DNA of 64,000 nt from Paenibacillus sp. FSL H7-0737 (GCF_000758545.1 NZ_CP009279.1:3410001-3474000), one strand, 5' to 3'. Positions 20,040 through 29,141 are shown, numbered from the stretch's first letter. Notes: generated by a model not told the origin, from the letters alone. Program-made: numbers and translations.

Positions 20040-21554
20040 ATGGTAAAGAAAAAACGAGTCATGATAACAGGTGCAGCGGGCAATATGGGTGGCGAAACAT
20101 TGAAATTTCTTAGAAACGATTTAGCGAAATGCGAGCTGTTACTCTTTGATTTAGACAATTCAACCAGTCGCCAAAAGCTGAAAGAATATGAGAGACTAAG
20201 TGGTGTTAAAGTAGTCTATGGCGATTTACTAGACTGCGACCTTGTCTATGAATGTGTGAAAGATGCCGACATTGTGCTCCATATAGCAGCCTTTGTATCT
20301 CCTGCTGCAGATGAGTTTCCCGAACGAACGATGCAGATTAATTATGGTTCAGCGAAGAACATCGTCGAGTCCATCAAGAAAAGTGTTCGTGCCCATGTAA
20401 CGCGTTTCGTAAATATCGGTACAATTGCGGAAACGGGTGACCGTATGCCGCCAATCCATTGGGGACGTGTGGGCGACCCTCTCAAACCAAGTGTTTATGA
20501 CTACTATGCCGTTTCGAAAATTGCCGCCGAGCGTATGGTAATTGAATCAGGACTAAGCTATTGGGTGAGCCTCCGCCAAACAGGTATTATGGGGCCAGCG
20601 ATGAGCAAGATAGAAGACCCTATTATGTTCCATAGCTGCCTAGAAAATGTGCTTGAATACGTATCAGATCGGGATTCAGGACGTTTAATGCGAAACCTCT
20701 GCATCTCGGATATAGACGGAGAACTAAATGAAGGATTTTGGCAACATATTTACAACATTGGCGGGGGCGAGAGCTGTCGAGTCAGCACGCTTGAGATGTA
20801 TCAGGTGCTTTATGGTAAGTTAGGTTTAACAAATCTTGATTATGTGATAGATCCTAAATGGTATGCAACACGGAATTTTCACGGACAATATTATCTGGAC
20901 TCTGATAAGCTGGAGGACTATTTTCACTTTCGCCGAGATTCAATAGATTATTTCTATCAAAGCTACCTCGATAATCTAGGCGCACTTGTGCCTGTTGCGA
21001 AAGTCATCACTAAATTGCCCGGAGGTCAAAAATTGATGGGTGCGATGATTAAGCGGACGATGAAAAAGCAAGCAGTAAAAGAGCGAGGAACGATACGTTT
21101 TATCGAGGAAAATGACATTGAGAAAATAGACGCTTATTGGGGCAGCAAGAACAACTGGGAGGCGATTCCTGCAAAGGTGTCTGAAATGAAGAAATTCGCG
21201 GATTGGGATAAAGTCATCAAACTTGACCACGGGTATGATGAGAATAAGCCAACATCGCAATTAAATCTTGAAGATATCAAGGGTGCTGCGAAATTTCGTG
21301 GTGGTGAATGTCTTTCAACAGATATGGAAACGGGGAATTGGGCAGGCAAACTTGATTTCAAATGTGCGTTCGACCATACCTTTACGGCTAGCCCCAAGCT
21401 TATGCTAGAAGGTGGACATTTCTGCCCGCAGTGTGAGCTCGAAAGCTGGAATTACAAAGAACGTGCGAAGCGTGAACCGTTCTTTGCTCAGGTTTGGAAC
21501 CCTATTCAAAGTAAGGCAGACGGACGCGAGTATATGAAATCGTATCAGAATTAG
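20040..21554 (+). CDS. NAD-dependent epimerase/dehydratase with C-terminal zinc-ribbon-like extension
   Basis: A 504-residue protein. The first ~300 residues are an extended SDR fold: cofactor loop TGAAGNMGG near the start and the YYAVSKIAAERM active-site Tyr-x3-Lys. The remaining ~190 residues are unusual for this family and end with FKCAFDHTFTASPKLMLEGGHFCPQCE, where Cys and a Cys-x2-Cys pair could hold a metal. ATG 20040 has AGGTG at normal spacing; an ATG at 20025 is also possible. Probably repressed by the divergent TetR protein. The substrate is unknown. Confidence 0.8.
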   Translation: MVKKKRVMITGAAGNMGGETLKFLRNDLAKCELLLFDLDNSTSRQKLKEYERLSGVKVVYGDLLDCDLVYECVKDADIVLHIAAFVSPAADEFPERTMQINYGSAKNIVESIKKSVRAHVTRFVNIGTIAETGDRMPPIHWGRVGDPLKPSVYDYYAVSKIAAERMVIESGLSYWVSLRQTGIMGPAMSKIEDPIMFHSCLENVLEYVSDRDSGRLMRNLCISDIDGELNEGFWQHIYNIGGGESCRVSTLEMYQVLYGKLGLTNLDYVIDPKWYATRNFHGQYYLDSDKLEDYFHFRRDSIDYFYQSYLDNLGALVPVAKVITKLPGGQKLMGAMIKRTMKKQAVKERGTIRFIEENDIEKIDAYWGSKNNWEAIPAKVSEMKKFADWDKVIKLDHGYDENKPTSQLNLEDIKGAAKFRGGECLSTDMETGNWAGKLDFKCAFDHTFTASPKLMLEGGHFCPQCELESWNYKERAKREPFFAQVWNPIQSKADGREYMKSYQN

Positions 21555-21598
21555 ATGGTATTACCTCACTTCTGATATGTTAATACTTAATACAAAGG

Positions 21599-21626
21599 TT
21601 GATCTTTTTGAAGATCAGCTTTTTTG
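21599..21626 (+). terminator. Rho-independent terminator
   Basis: Arms TTGATCTT and AAGATCAG with a T-run, after the epimerase gene. Confidence 0.75.
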
Positions 21627-21661
21627 ATTTCATAAAGAGGGAGAGAATAAAAGCGTATTTG

Positions 21662-21710
21662 TTGACAAATAGTCTAATTAGACTAATAATATAAACAGTC
21701 TAATTAGACT
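21662..21710 (+). promoter_or_regulatory. Promoter with two perfect 14-bp palindromic operators
   Basis: TTGACA at 21662-21667 and AATAAT at 21685-21690 are 17 bases apart. AGTCTAATTAGACT occurs twice, at 21671-21684 inside the spacer and at 21697-21710 just past the -10, with centres 26 bp apart. This layout suits tight repression, most simply by the PadR protein encoded as second gene of the operon. Confidence 0.8.
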
Positions 21711-21731
21711 ATTGAAGAGAGGATGAGAATA

Positions 21732-22580
21732 ATGATCAAATCATTTCTAATGATTGGACAGTCAAATATGGCTGGACGAGGATTTATACATGAAGTACCC
21801 CCAATTTATAACGAGAGAATCCAAATGCTACGTAATGGCAGATGGCAAATGATGGCTGAACCTATTAATTATGACCGTCCTGTTTCTGGAATAAGTCTGG
21901 CAGGATCATTTTCGGATGCATGGTGTCGTGAAAATGAAGAAGACATCATTGGCTTAATTCCTTGTGCTGAGGGTGGGAGCACCATTGATGAATGGGCTGT
22001 AGATGGGGCACTTTTTAAACATGCATTACAAGAAACTAAATTTGCTATGCAAAATAGTGAATTATCGGGGATTTTATGGCATCAAGGAGAAAGTGATAGT
22101 AGTAATGGCAACTATAAAGTCTATTATCAGAAATTACTTATAATGGTTACGACGCTTAGAAAAGAGTTAGATGCTACAAATATTCCATTTATAATTGGTG
22201 GTTTAGGGGATTTTTTAGGCAAAGAAGGATTTGGGAAACATTGCACTGAATACGAGTTGATGAATCAAGAGTTACAAAAATTTGCTTTTGAACAAGATGA
22301 TTGTTACTTTGTTACAGCTTCAGGTTTAACTTCTAATCCGGATGGTATTCATATCGATGCAATATCTCAAAGAAAATTTGGGTTGCGATATTTTGAAGCT
22401 TTTATTAATAAGCAACATGTACTTGAGCCGCTAATTAATGAACAGGAGTTGTTAAGTCTCCATAATGCAAGAACACACACTAAAGCGGAAAAAATGTATA
22501 TATTGAGTATGGATTTTGCTTTAGGAAAAATATCATTTGACGAATTTCAAGCCAAGTTTATACAAATCAACAATGATTAA
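21732..22580 (+). CDS. SGNH-type carbohydrate acetylesterase (sialate O-acetylesterase/SASA family)
   Basis: A 282-residue hydrolase. Block I is MIGQSNMAGRG with the nucleophile Ser near residue 10; block III is WHQGESD; the Asp/His of block V are in NPDGIHIDAISQ. This pattern is that of PF03629 esterases that remove acetyl groups from sugars. There is no signal peptide, so it acts in the cytoplasm. ATG 21732 is preferred to 21723, which would leave no space after GAGAGG. It is co-transcribed with the PadR gene that follows. Confidence 0.8.
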   Translation: MIKSFLMIGQSNMAGRGFIHEVPPIYNERIQMLRNGRWQMMAEPINYDRPVSGISLAGSFSDAWCRENEEDIIGLIPCAEGGSTIDEWAVDGALFKHALQETKFAMQNSELSGILWHQGESDSSNGNYKVYYQKLLIMVTTLRKELDATNIPFIIGGLGDFLGKEGFGKHCTEYELMNQELQKFAFEQDDCYFVTASGLTSNPDGIHIDAISQRKFGLRYFEAFINKQHVLEPLINEQELLSLHNARTHTKAEKMYILSMDFALGKISFDEFQAKFIQINND

Positions 22581-22610
22581 ACCTAGTAGCATTTTGACGG
22601 AGGCGTTGAG

Positions 22611-23132
22611 TTGATAATATTACTGATTTTAGGATTATTAAAACAAAATCCAGGGGCTCACGGTTATGAATTGTTATCCTTAATGGAAGAAAAACACTAT
22701 AAATATATAGTGAATTTCACCAAAGGGTCCTTTTATTATAATCTTGGGCAATTAGTAGAGAAAAAGTATATTGTAAAAGTTGACCAAAGAGACAGCACCA
22801 GAGAGACACATAATTATAACATCACGGAATTAGGGGAAAAAGAGTTTGAAAAGTTGATGTTCAAATATGGGTCTAAGACAGACTATATAAACCTATCTTT
22901 TTATGTAGCAATGTTATTTTCAGATGAATATAAAAAAGAAGAGCTAACTAAATTAATAGAAATACAAATCGAACAAACTAAAAATAAGATTTCTTTAATA
23001 CAGCTATCTCTTGAGAACGATGAAAATATCACTGCTTATTTTAAAAAAATGTTAGAAAATTCACTTTCCCACCATATAGTAAATATTCAATGGTTTGAAG
23101 GTTTGCTTGAAGATATAAAAAAAGAAAACTGA
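22611..23132 (+). CDS. PadR family transcriptional regulator
   Basis: A 173-residue PadR protein: winged helix ILGLLKQNPGAHGYELLSLMEEK..FTKGSFYYNLGQLVEKKYIVK, then a long helical C-terminal dimerisation region. The start is TTG with GGAGG seven bases upstream. It is 30 bases after the esterase stop, in one operon with it, and is the natural candidate to bind the two AGTCTAATTAGACT sites before that operon, giving autoregulation. Confidence 0.85.
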   Translation: MIILLILGLLKQNPGAHGYELLSLMEEKHYKYIVNFTKGSFYYNLGQLVEKKYIVKVDQRDSTRETHNYNITELGEKEFEKLMFKYGSKTDYINLSFYVAMLFSDEYKKEELTKLIEIQIEQTKNKISLIQLSLENDENITAYFKKMLENSLSHHIVNIQWFEGLLEDIKKEN

Positions 23133-23159
23133 TCAAAGCTCAACGGTTATTCTAGTAAC

Positions 23160-23480
23160 CTATTTGAACATACGTTTTTCTAGTTCATATAGATAAAGAT
23201 CATGAATTTCTTTGTTTTCAATATCTTGACCTACAAAAAAAACTAAAGTTGGGTCACTCACGGGATATGCATAAGTAAGGTATGTTCTGTGCATAAAATC
23301 ATAGTCCATCTTTTTTAACTTGAAGTCAATTTGATACTTATCTTCTAAATAGACTTCGAATTGTTTTTTATGAGTTATGGACTTCCATGGTAATCCGAAG
23401 AATAAAAAGTATATTCCTATAAGGAATATCAAAAAAATTATTAGAATGAGCGATTTTTTACTTAGAATAGGGTGTTTCAT
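23160..23480 (-). CDS. Small membrane-anchored protein, YfjL-like
   Basis: A 106-residue protein with one N-terminal membrane helix (SLILIIFLIFLIGIYFLFFG) followed by an extracytoplasmic segment. The phrase GLPWKSITHKKQFEVYLEDKY resembles the N-terminal part of YfjL/YfjM-type proteins of Bacilli, function unknown. GGAGGGG precedes the ATG. It is convergent to the PadR gene. Confidence 0.55.
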   Translation of the reverse strand: MKHPILSKKSLILIIFLIFLIGIYFLFFGLPWKSITHKKQFEVYLEDKYQIDFKLKKMDYDFMHRTYLTYAYPVSDPTLVFFVGQDIENKEIHDLYLYELEKRMFK

Positions 23481-23510
23481 ATATTAATACCCCTCCTTGT
23501 AAAATAAGAC

Positions 23511-23547
23511 AAAAGCGAGCCTCTAAAATCACTTTTAGGCTCGTTTT
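23511..23547 (-). terminator. Terminator, probably bidirectional
   Basis: Near-perfect arms AAAACGAGCCTAAAAGTG and CACTTTTAGGCTCG-type pairing around 23530; T-rich on both sides. It lies downstream of the stalk-domain gene. Confidence 0.7.
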
Positions 23548-23569
23548 GCGTTTCGTGAATTGTATTTAC

Positions 23570-24412
23570 TTATTTTAGAATCCTGCCCACTACTAGTATA
23601 TATTTTAAATAGTCGCCATAATTGCCTGCTGTAAACTCCGTTTTCTGCTGAAATACTTGATCTTTTATGAGGGCTGGACGAGGACGTAGTTGTTCTGTTG
23701 TTGGGTTAAGATCAGCTTCCATTTGAAAGGTATTATTAAATATAACAATAACATGTAGATCTTCTTTACCTTTAGGTATAGAAATTCCACTAATATTTTT
23801 TGCGCTTAAATTGATATTTCCCTGCTGAAGCTTATTTTCAATTAGTTCACTCAGCGTCAAATCAAAAGTGGTTGGTAAAATTCCATTCTGATTAGCAATT
23901 CTATCAGGAGGAATGTCCGATTCCTTAATAGACTTTACAATATTAAATCCGTTGATCGCTTCATCTTCCAAGTGCAAAATACCCGTTTGGCTATCGTGAG
24001 TTCCCCTTAAATTCATATTATCCAACAGTACACGAATAGGTAACATAAAAGATTGTTTGTATACTACTGGAACAGTATCCATTGTTTTCACTACACCATC
24101 TACTATTATCTTATTCGAATTCTCTGTTAAAATAATTTTCTTACCATTCTTTTCAATTATTGCTTGTTTTAATTCGGCATTATACGACACTGAAGCTCCT
24201 AGTAGTTCACTTACTGCACGAAGGGGAACTATTAATCTTTGTTTGCTATCAATATAAGGTTGCTTTGGATAAGTGTAGAGAATATTGTACTCATTGATTT
24301 GCAATAGAACTGGGGAGTTTATTGTAGTAGACGCTGCAAAAGATGGATACGAAGGACCAAATAATAGGGTACTCGCTAAAGTAACAGCTAAACTGAGCTG
24401 TAATAATTTCAA
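23570..24412 (-). CDS. Secreted copper amine oxidase N-terminal-like (stalk) domain protein
   Basis: A 280-residue exported protein. Signal peptide MKLLQLSLAVTLASTLLFGP.. with cleavage near Ala27. Residues about 45-150 are the amine-oxidase-like stalk domain (RLIVPLRAVSELLGASVSYNAELKQAIIEKNGKKI, then SFMLPIRVLLDNMN), very common in Paenibacillus surface proteins and not catalytic. The last 120 residues are unknown. Start is TTG with GGAGGTGA upstream. A stand-alone gene. Confidence 0.75.
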   Translation of the reverse strand: MKLLQLSLAVTLASTLLFGPSYPSFAASTTINSPVLLQINEYNILYTYPKQPYIDSKQRLIVPLRAVSELLGASVSYNAELKQAIIEKNGKKIILTENSNKIIVDGVVKTMDTVPVVYKQSFMLPIRVLLDNMNLRGTHDSQTGILHLEDEAINGFNIVKSIKESDIPPDRIANQNGILPTTFDLTLSELIENKLQQGNINLSAKNISGISIPKGKEDLHVIVIFNNTFQMEADLNPTTEQLRPRPALIKDQVFQQKTEFTAGNYGDYLKYILVVGRILK

Positions 24413-24582
24413 TCAAGTCACCTCCAGATATTTTTAAAACAAACCCGAATAAGTGTTACTGTTATAAACACCAATTATAATAGCGTGCAAGCGAACTTAC
24501 AGTAATTATATGATAAAAAATGTAATAAGGATGTAAGTAATTTTGTCCGCTACATTGTCCCGATAACAATTAACAACATACT

Positions 24583-24674
24583 AACGGTACCTGTAAAAAA
24601 CATTTTGACATGTCTAACAGGTACCGTTATAATAAAAACCAACAGGTACCGTCACAAAGATTAACAGGTACCAT
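24583..24674 (+). promoter_or_regulatory. MarR-type promoter with four GGTACC-centred operators
   Basis: A near-ideal promoter, TTGACA (24605-24610), 17 bases, TATAAT (24628-24633). The element AACAGGTACCGT occurs at 24616-24627 (in the spacer), 24641-24652 and, as AACAGGTACCAT, at 24663-24674; an inverted copy ACGGTACCTGT is at 24584-24594. Centres are about 25, 22 and 33 bp apart. Likely bound by the MarR protein encoded directly downstream. Confidence 0.8.
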
Positions 24675-24697
24675 ACAAACTTTATGGAGGATTCAAT

Positions 24698-25381
24698 ATG
24701 GACATGAATACTGAATTATACGAAAAACTCGCGAAACTGCAATGGCTGCTGCAACGACAACACTTAAAAACACACGCTGCTGTTGGCCCTATGGCCGACA
24801 CATCCCGCGGGCAAGGAAGGATACTGGCATTTCTCCGGATGAAAGATGGTATCAGCACCAAAGATTTATCCTATATGCTGGACATCCGTGTATCATCCCT
24901 CAATGAATTGCTTGCAAAATTGGAAAAAGCCGAATATATCACCCGTAAGCCATCAGAAACAGACAAACGTATCATGTTGATTTACTTAACCCAAAAAGGA
25001 CAAGAGGAAGAGGGGCATGAGATAGACAGCGTCAACATATTTTCTAGCCTATCTTCAGAAGAGCAGATTGCTTTCGGGGATTACTTAACCCGCGTTATTA
25101 TGGCTTTAGAAGAAGAGCTTGGAACGGACGGAGAACGTGATGTAATGGCTATGTGGATGGAGGCTGCAAAGGAGCGTATGGGAACAGAGGAATTCGAAAA
25201 ACTAATGGCCATGCGTGGACAAATGCAAAAAATGTGGGGGAATTCTAGGGACGAACGCTTTAGCGGAAGGTTCCCTGGTTTTGGCGGGGAAGGGCATCGT
25301 GATATGCGCGGATTCGGCTGGCCTTCCAGAGATGGAAGAAATTCGTCACCAGACCAGTCACATGATCCGGACGATAAGTAA
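24698..25381 (+). CDS. MarR family transcriptional regulator with a Gly/Arg-rich tail
   Basis: A 227-residue MarR protein: winged helix around residues 45-110 (ISTKDLSYMLDIRVSSLNELLAKLEKAEYITRKPSETDKRIMLIYLT). The usual family length is about 145-160; here an extra C-terminal tail of about 50 residues is rich in Gly, Arg, Asp and Phe (RFPGFGGEGHRDMRGFGWP..), presumably disordered. ATGGAGG lies before the ATG. The MATE gene 240 bases downstream is the probable target, and the four GGTACC operators before this gene suggest autorepression. Confidence 0.85.
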   Translation: MDMNTELYEKLAKLQWLLQRQHLKTHAAVGPMADTSRGQGRILAFLRMKDGISTKDLSYMLDIRVSSLNELLAKLEKAEYITRKPSETDKRIMLIYLTQKGQEEEGHEIDSVNIFSSLSSEEQIAFGDYLTRVIMALEEELGTDGERDVMAMWMEAAKERMGTEEFEKLMAMRGQMQKMWGNSRDERFSGRFPGFGGEGHRDMRGFGWPSRDGRNSSPDQSHDPDDK

Positions 25382-25497
25382 GCAAAGTCTTTTCGTCAAA
25401 CAGTAGCAGTGGCGTGCCTTTTACAAAGGAAAGCTGAACGGCAAAGGCGGCGCAATGACGTACTTTCTTGGAAACTGAAGAACAGTTAATTTCGCAC

Positions 25498-25537
25498 ACC
25501 AACCCCGTAAAGTCGATGTTACGGTACGGGGTTGGTT
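25498..25537 (+). terminator. Strong hairpin between MarR and MATE genes
   Basis: Arms ACCAACCCCGTA and TACGGGGTTGGT. The tail is GTTGTTGC rather than a clean T-run, so it may be a partial terminator or mRNA processing/attenuation site. 25382-25497 holds nothing else I can name. Confidence 0.5.
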
Positions 25538-25623
25538 GTTGCTGCGTCATGGTTCATATTCAATAAATAGTTAGAATTCTAAGTAATTTGAATACTAAAT
25601 AGATGAAGGAAGTGGTGACCCAC

Positions 25624-26976
25624 ATGGATGCAGAAAACCTCCATTACTTTGAAAAAGCACCCATCTCAAAAGCCGTAGCTCACTTCGGTATACCGATGAT
25701 GTTAGGCATGTCAATGAGTGTCATATATTCCATCTTGAATGCCTATTTCCTTGGCACACTGGGCAATACGGCTATGTTAACCGCACTTGCACTAACCTTG
25801 CCGTTATTCGCGATCATTATGGCGCTAGGAAATTTGATTGGCATGGGCAGTGGTACATTCATCTCCCGCTTGCTAGGGGAGAAAAAATATGATGATGTTA
25901 AGCATGTATCTTCATTCGCTTTTTACAGCAGTTTAGTTATCGGTCTTATCGTGATGGCTGTTGGCCTCCCGTTGATTGATCCAATTGTTCATGGTCTGGG
26001 AGCGACGCCCGACTCCTTCGGATTTACTAAGGACTATGTAACGATTATGTTTATCGGCTCACCATTCGTTGTATTATGCTTCACATTGGAGAATATCGTG
26101 CGCTCGGAAGGTTCAGCAATCACATCGATGATCGGGATGATTCTAAGTGTTGTCGTGAATATTATTCTCGATGCGCTAGTTATCTTCGTCTTCCATTGGG
26201 ACGTGATTGGCGTTGCGACTGCTACGGTCATCTCTAACTTGGTTGCGAGTGCATTCTACGCCTACCATTTGGGTTATAAAAGCCAATTCTTAACTGTCTC
26301 TTTTAAATGGTTCAAAGCTACCAAGGATATACTAAGCAATGTATTCAAAATTGGAATCCCTGTCTTTATTATGAGCATCTTCTTGGGTGCAATGTCACTC
26401 GTGTTGAACCATTTTCTTGTCGAATATGGAGATCAAGCCATAGCGGGGTTCGGAATTTCATCACGTTTATTACAATTACCTGAGTGTATTCTGATGGGAT
26501 TATGCGAAGGTGTCGTGCCGCTCATTGCCTTCTCTTTTACAGCAAATAAATTACGCATGAAGCATACTATCGGATTCACGATCAAAGCGATAATAGCTTT
26601 AGCTGTCGTGTTCGGCGTTATCGTCTATCTGATTTCCGACCACTTAATTGGCTTATTTACGAATGACCCGCAATTAATTGAAATGGGCAGCTACATTCTG
26701 CATGTGACATTCTTATCCTTGTTCATTACAGGAATGACTTCGTTGTTTACCGGGATCTTCCAAGCTACAGCGCAAGGAACTGCTGCATTTATAATGTCAA
26801 TTATTCAAGGAGTTACTCTGATTCCTGTGTTGTATATAGCCAATCGAATGAATGGTTTCCATGGTGTGGTCTGGTCGCTCGTCATTTCGGATGCCGTTGC
26901 GTTCCTTGTTGGTGCCATCATGCTGTATGTTCTGCGGAACAAGATGCAGCCGGATTTAAATGCTTTAGCACAGTAG
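25624..26976 (+). CDS. MATE family multidrug efflux transporter
   Basis: A 450-residue membrane protein with about twelve segments in two MatE repeats (PMMLGMSMSVIYSILNAYFLGTLG.. at the start, GIPVFIMSIFLGAMSLVLNHFLVEYG.. in the second half). It exports cationic drugs using a sodium or proton gradient. ATG 25624 is preferred over 25603, which has no ribosome-binding site. With the MarR gene upstream this resembles the MepR-MepA pair of Staphylococcus aureus in layout. Confidence 0.85.
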   Translation: MDAENLHYFEKAPISKAVAHFGIPMMLGMSMSVIYSILNAYFLGTLGNTAMLTALALTLPLFAIIMALGNLIGMGSGTFISRLLGEKKYDDVKHVSSFAFYSSLVIGLIVMAVGLPLIDPIVHGLGATPDSFGFTKDYVTIMFIGSPFVVLCFTLENIVRSEGSAITSMIGMILSVVVNIILDALVIFVFHWDVIGVATATVISNLVASAFYAYHLGYKSQFLTVSFKWFKATKDILSNVFKIGIPVFIMSIFLGAMSLVLNHFLVEYGDQAIAGFGISSRLLQLPECILMGLCEGVVPLIAFSFTANKLRMKHTIGFTIKAIIALAVVFGVIVYLISDHLIGLFTNDPQLIEMGSYILHVTFLSLFITGMTSLFTGIFQATAQGTAAFIMSIIQGVTLIPVLYIANRMNGFHGVVWSLVISDAVAFLVGAIMLYVLRNKMQPDLNALAQ

Positions 26977-27052
26977 AATACAGAGTCTTAAGTTGATATA
27001 TTAAGTTCATCTTCTAATATAAATTTTACAGTATAAAGGTGGAGCCTAGAGT

Positions 27053-27931
27053 ATGGTTGATTTTGAATGGTATAGAAGCTTTTGCACAATATATAAGTAT
27101 CAATCGATTTCTGAAGCCGCAAAAATCCGCATGATGACGCAGCCAGCCATGAGTCAGCACTTAGCCGCCTTGGAGGCGGAGGTGGGAGAAACTTTATTTA
27201 TTCGGTCGACTAGAAAAATCACCCCAACAGAGCGGGGAAAGGAGTTATATTCCCAGCTCGCTCCACTTATAGAATCATTAGAGAATACGACAATGAGCTT
27301 TAAATCGGCTTCTTTGCCTACTCTGAGTGTGATCAAGCTGGGAGCTGCGCATGAGTTTTTTAGTGAAAAAATACTGCCACAACTTACTGATTTTAATACT
27401 TGCACCATTTCGCATTTTGGAACCTCCGAGCAATTGCTAGAGCTCCTGAAGGAAGACAAGCTAGACATTCTCATTATGTCAAAAAGGTTCCAAACTCCCG
27501 GTATTGAGTATTTGAAATTAATGGATGAAGAGTTTGTTATAGTAGCTCCAAGCAATTATGAAATCCTTGAATTTGATAATCTGAAGCTTGAAGAGCAATG
27601 GCTCTCTGAACAGAAATGGATCAGCTATGGCTTGGAATTACCGATAATAAGAAGAATTTGGAGAGAACATTTTAAGAAACGTCCTGAAATTAGACCTATT
27701 CATATCATTCCTAATTTACACATGATCCTGAAGGCAGTTGAGCTCGGGGTGGGCTTGAGTGTCATACCTACATACCTCTTGCGAAACTCGTTAAAAGAAG
27801 GCAAATCAAAAGTTATTTTTAAGCATTTAAAAGTAAAAAACGAGTTATATATCGCTTATCAGTTAAAGAATAAGCATTTGCCTCTGATTCATGAGATCAT
27901 ATCTATCCTAAGAGAAAAGAAGATGGATTAG
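27053..27931 (+). CDS. LysR family transcriptional regulator
   Basis: A 292-residue LysR protein: N-terminal winged helix (SISEAAKIRMMTQPAMSQHLAALEAEVGETLFIRSTRKITPTERG) and a type-2 periplasmic-binding-like effector domain. GGTGGAG precedes the ATG. It sits 172 bases before an SDR gene on the same strand; that spacer is A/T-rich with imperfect inverted repeats. It may control the SDR gene, though LysR genes are more often divergent from targets. Confidence 0.85.
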   Translation: MVDFEWYRSFCTIYKYQSISEAAKIRMMTQPAMSQHLAALEAEVGETLFIRSTRKITPTERGKELYSQLAPLIESLENTTMSFKSASLPTLSVIKLGAAHEFFSEKILPQLTDFNTCTISHFGTSEQLLELLKEDKLDILIMSKRFQTPGIEYLKLMDEEFVIVAPSNYEILEFDNLKLEEQWLSEQKWISYGLELPIIRRIWREHFKKRPEIRPIHIIPNLHMILKAVELGVGLSVIPTYLLRNSLKEGKSKVIFKHLKVKNELYIAYQLKNKHLPLIHEIISILREKKMD

Positions 27932-28103
27932 CTAGTATTATTTATAAAATAATTTATGAATAAATGGTTATTTCATAATTTGTTTTATTTATGTTTTGGA
28001 GCTTACAATAAAGAAGCAGCAAAATTAATAAATAATTGAGACTGGCACCACACTTTGTCGAATGGACAAGCATCAACAGCATAGATGAGGAGGAAATATT
28101 ATT

Positions 28104-29003
28104 ATGAAAGTGTTTATCACAGGAGCTTCAGGCTATATCGGCGGGTCGGTGGCTAAAGGTTTAATTGATGCCGGGCATACTGTCTTCGGTCTGATTCGCA
28201 ATCCCGATAAGGTGGAAGCATTAAGGGATATTGGTATAGAGCCTATACTCGGCACGTTGGAAGATACGGATACGCTAACGAAATATGCTAAGCTCAGCGA
28301 TGCAGTAATTCACACAGCCGATTCAGATCATTTGCTGGCAGTTGAAACTTTTATAGCTGCTCTACGTGGAAGTGGAAAACCATTTTTGCATACATCGGGT
28401 TCAAGTGTGGTAGGGGATGATGCCCGTGGCGAAACGGCGAGCGAACAAATTTTTGACGAGGAAACACCATTTGTGCCTATGGATATTAGAGAAAACCGCG
28501 TAGCGATCAACAACCTCGTACGCAAGGCTGGAATTGAGGATTGGGTGAGAAGTATCGTGATAGTCCCATCTATGATTTATGGTGATGCACTAGCGTTGCC
28601 TGTGGAAAGCGATCAATTGCCGCAAATTATTCGCAAGTCGAGAGAGCTACAGGCAGGCGTTCACGTAGGTAAAGGCGTAAATCGCTGGTCTAATGTCCAC
28701 ATCAAAGATTTGGTACAACTGTATGTATTGGCACTCGAAAAAGCACCGTCTGCATCGTATTTCTTTGCCGAAAATGGGGAGGAATCTTATGGGGACATCG
28801 CCAAATCTGTCAGCGAGGCGTTAGGCTTTGGGGGCAAGACCATAAGCTGGCCCGCAGACGAAGCGATAGCAGAACTTGGAGACTGGGCGCGTTTTGCTAT
28901 CGCCTCGAACAGCCGTGTGCGTGCCACCCATGCAAGAAATCTACTTGCTTGGGCTCCGAAGGAAGAGTCGCTGCTTAGCTGGATAAAAAATAATTTGCAA
29001 TAA
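28104..29003 (+). CDS. NAD(P)-dependent SDR/epimerase family protein
   Basis: A 299-residue Rossmann protein with TGASGYIGGSVAKGL as cofactor loop at residues 6-20 and the extended-SDR layout (LHTSGSSVVGDDARGE; later WSNVHIKDLVQLYVLALEKAP). The active-site Tyr-x3-Lys is not evident at the usual place (..ENRVAINNLVRKAG..), so a redox role on a sugar nucleotide is doubtful. GAGGAGG precedes the ATG. A bidirectional terminator follows. Confidence 0.8.
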   Translation: MKVFITGASGYIGGSVAKGLIDAGHTVFGLIRNPDKVEALRDIGIEPILGTLEDTDTLTKYAKLSDAVIHTADSDHLLAVETFIAALRGSGKPFLHTSGSSVVGDDARGETASEQIFDEETPFVPMDIRENRVAINNLVRKAGIEDWVRSIVIVPSMIYGDALALPVESDQLPQIIRKSRELQAGVHVGKGVNRWSNVHIKDLVQLYVLALEKAPSASYFFAENGEESYGDIAKSVSEALGFGGKTISWPADEAIAELGDWARFAIASNSRVRATHARNLLAWAPKEESLLSWIKNNLQ

Positions 29004-29065
29004 TAAACCACTGAAAAATGATTTCTCCATGTTTAAATTTGAAGATTACCATGAATAACATATAC

Positions 29066-29100
29066 GCAAAAGAAGCCGCCTACTAGGTGGCTTCTTTTGC
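29066..29100. terminator. Bidirectional terminator between convergent genes
   Basis: Arms GCAAAAGAAGCC and GGCTTCTTTTGC, serving the SDR gene (+) and birA (-). Confidence 0.8.
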
Positions 29101-29141
29101 GAAAAACGTCATAAGCTAGCCTATCTTAAAAAGAACAATAG

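Noticed and set aside
24583..24674. GGTACC motifs as parts of a T-box leader
   Set aside because: No specifier stem, T-box bulge or terminator is present, and the elements surround a promoter, so they read as DNA operators.
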